This document shows, piece after piece, positions 20,103 through 20,325 of a stretch of 20,325 nt of DNA. The translations under genes and the position numbers were made by a program. The stretch is from a virus, in the IMG/VR virus record IMGVR_UViG_3300019880_000033, positions 1 to 20,325 of that record. One strand, 5' to 3'. Below the pieces are notes generated by a model. The model was not told the DNA's origin and ran no database searches. It saw only the letters and a list, made by a program, of their open reading frames with translations. Position 1 is the first letter of the stretch; the number at the start of each line of letters is the position of its first letter.

Positions 20103-20325
20103 ATGCCTAGATTACAAGATGTAATCTTACGTGGAACATCAGGTGCTAGACCTCTAGCTACAGCAGTTACTGTTGGAACTTTATATTATTCAACAGATAC
20201 CGCTACAACTGACCGTTCTGATGGAACTAATTGGCAGACATATGCAGATGCAACTGTTGTAAGTACAGCTATACGCCAAGCAGCTCCATTCTTTCAGGAC
20301 TTAGAAGAACATATATATGAGCCTG
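20103..20325 (+). CDS. Fibre-type structural protein, cut at the right edge
   Basis: The first 74 codons are present; the gene continues beyond the window. The start MPRLQDVILRGTSGARPLAT is followed by VTVGTLYYSTDTATTDRSDG and NWQTY, the strand-turn-strand texture of phage tail fibre or neck proteins, then a helix (AIRQAAPFFQDLEEHIYEP). Starts one base after the previous stop. Full length and fold cannot be judged. Confidence 0.65.
   Translation, partial: MPRLQDVILRGTSGARPLATAVTVGTLYYSTDTATTDRSDGTNWQTYADATVVSTAIRQAAPFFQDLEEHIYEP
20109..20127 (+). repeat. 7-bp hairpin just after a start codon
   Basis: AGATTAC (20109-20115) and GTAATCT (20121-20127) pair perfectly with a 5-nt loop, six bases inside the last gene. 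It is the third start-proximal hairpin in the window. It could slow initiation, but AT pairs make it weak. Confidence 0.4.

Noticed and set aside
1-20325. CRISPR array, insertion sequence or integrase/attachment site
   Set aside because: No evenly spaced repeats, no transposase or integrase-like protein, and no tRNA-flanking duplication was seen.

Overview
The window is part of a double-stranded DNA tailed phage (Caudoviricetes) or an integrated relative. It is AT-rich and carries an ordered head and tail module: small terminase, large terminase, portal, scaffold, major capsid protein, connector and a nozzle-like tail protein. A large portal, a short connector and a nozzle-type protein, with no tape-measure gene in view, suggest a podovirus-like virion; this is inference. 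The host cannot be named. Promoters look like bacterial sigma-70 sites and genes use ordinary Shine-Dalgarno sequences with ATG, GTG and TTG starts.

Layout. Positions 1-48 are an A tract, possibly a contig end. Positions 162-1429 hold leftward genes: a well-expressed-looking 118-aa gene with its own consensus promoter and terminator, then a chain of five very small genes, one a clear zinc ribbon. Positions 1507-2707 are a divergent control region. It has almost no long open frames, a few tiny leftward ORFs, many perfect inverted repeats, a cluster of TGCCA half-sites and candidate promoters in both directions. From 2708 onward everything reads rightward. The run begins with a 38-aa membrane peptide, an SH3-like protein and an unusual 95-aa protein with a Tat-like N-terminus and a capsid-like segment. 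It continues with the terminase genes (a glycosyltransferase lies between TerS and TerL), portal, scaffold, capsid and small beta-rich head proteins up to a double hairpin at 14118-14189. After that come morphogenesis, connector, M15-type peptidase, nozzle-like and fibre-type genes to the right edge, where the last gene is cut.

The genes are tightly packed with ATGA, GTGA and TAATG stop/start overlaps, so translational coupling is likely. Packaging and head genes supply the procapsid and motor. The second block builds the neck and tail, and includes a wall peptidase for entry or lysis.

Most unusual points: (1) the 95-aa protein at 3001-3288 repeats a 21-residue segment of the phage's own major capsid protein behind a twin-arginine-like N-terminus; (2) I found no GATC anywhere in 20.3 kb, although dozens are expected; (3) the 1507-2707 control region with its TGCCA array and operator-like repeat over a promoter; (4) two genes whose start codons sit in long perfect or near-perfect hairpins; (5) repeated use of tiny zinc-ribbon proteins and a zinc-ribbon insert in the portal. 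Functions of most small genes are unknown.
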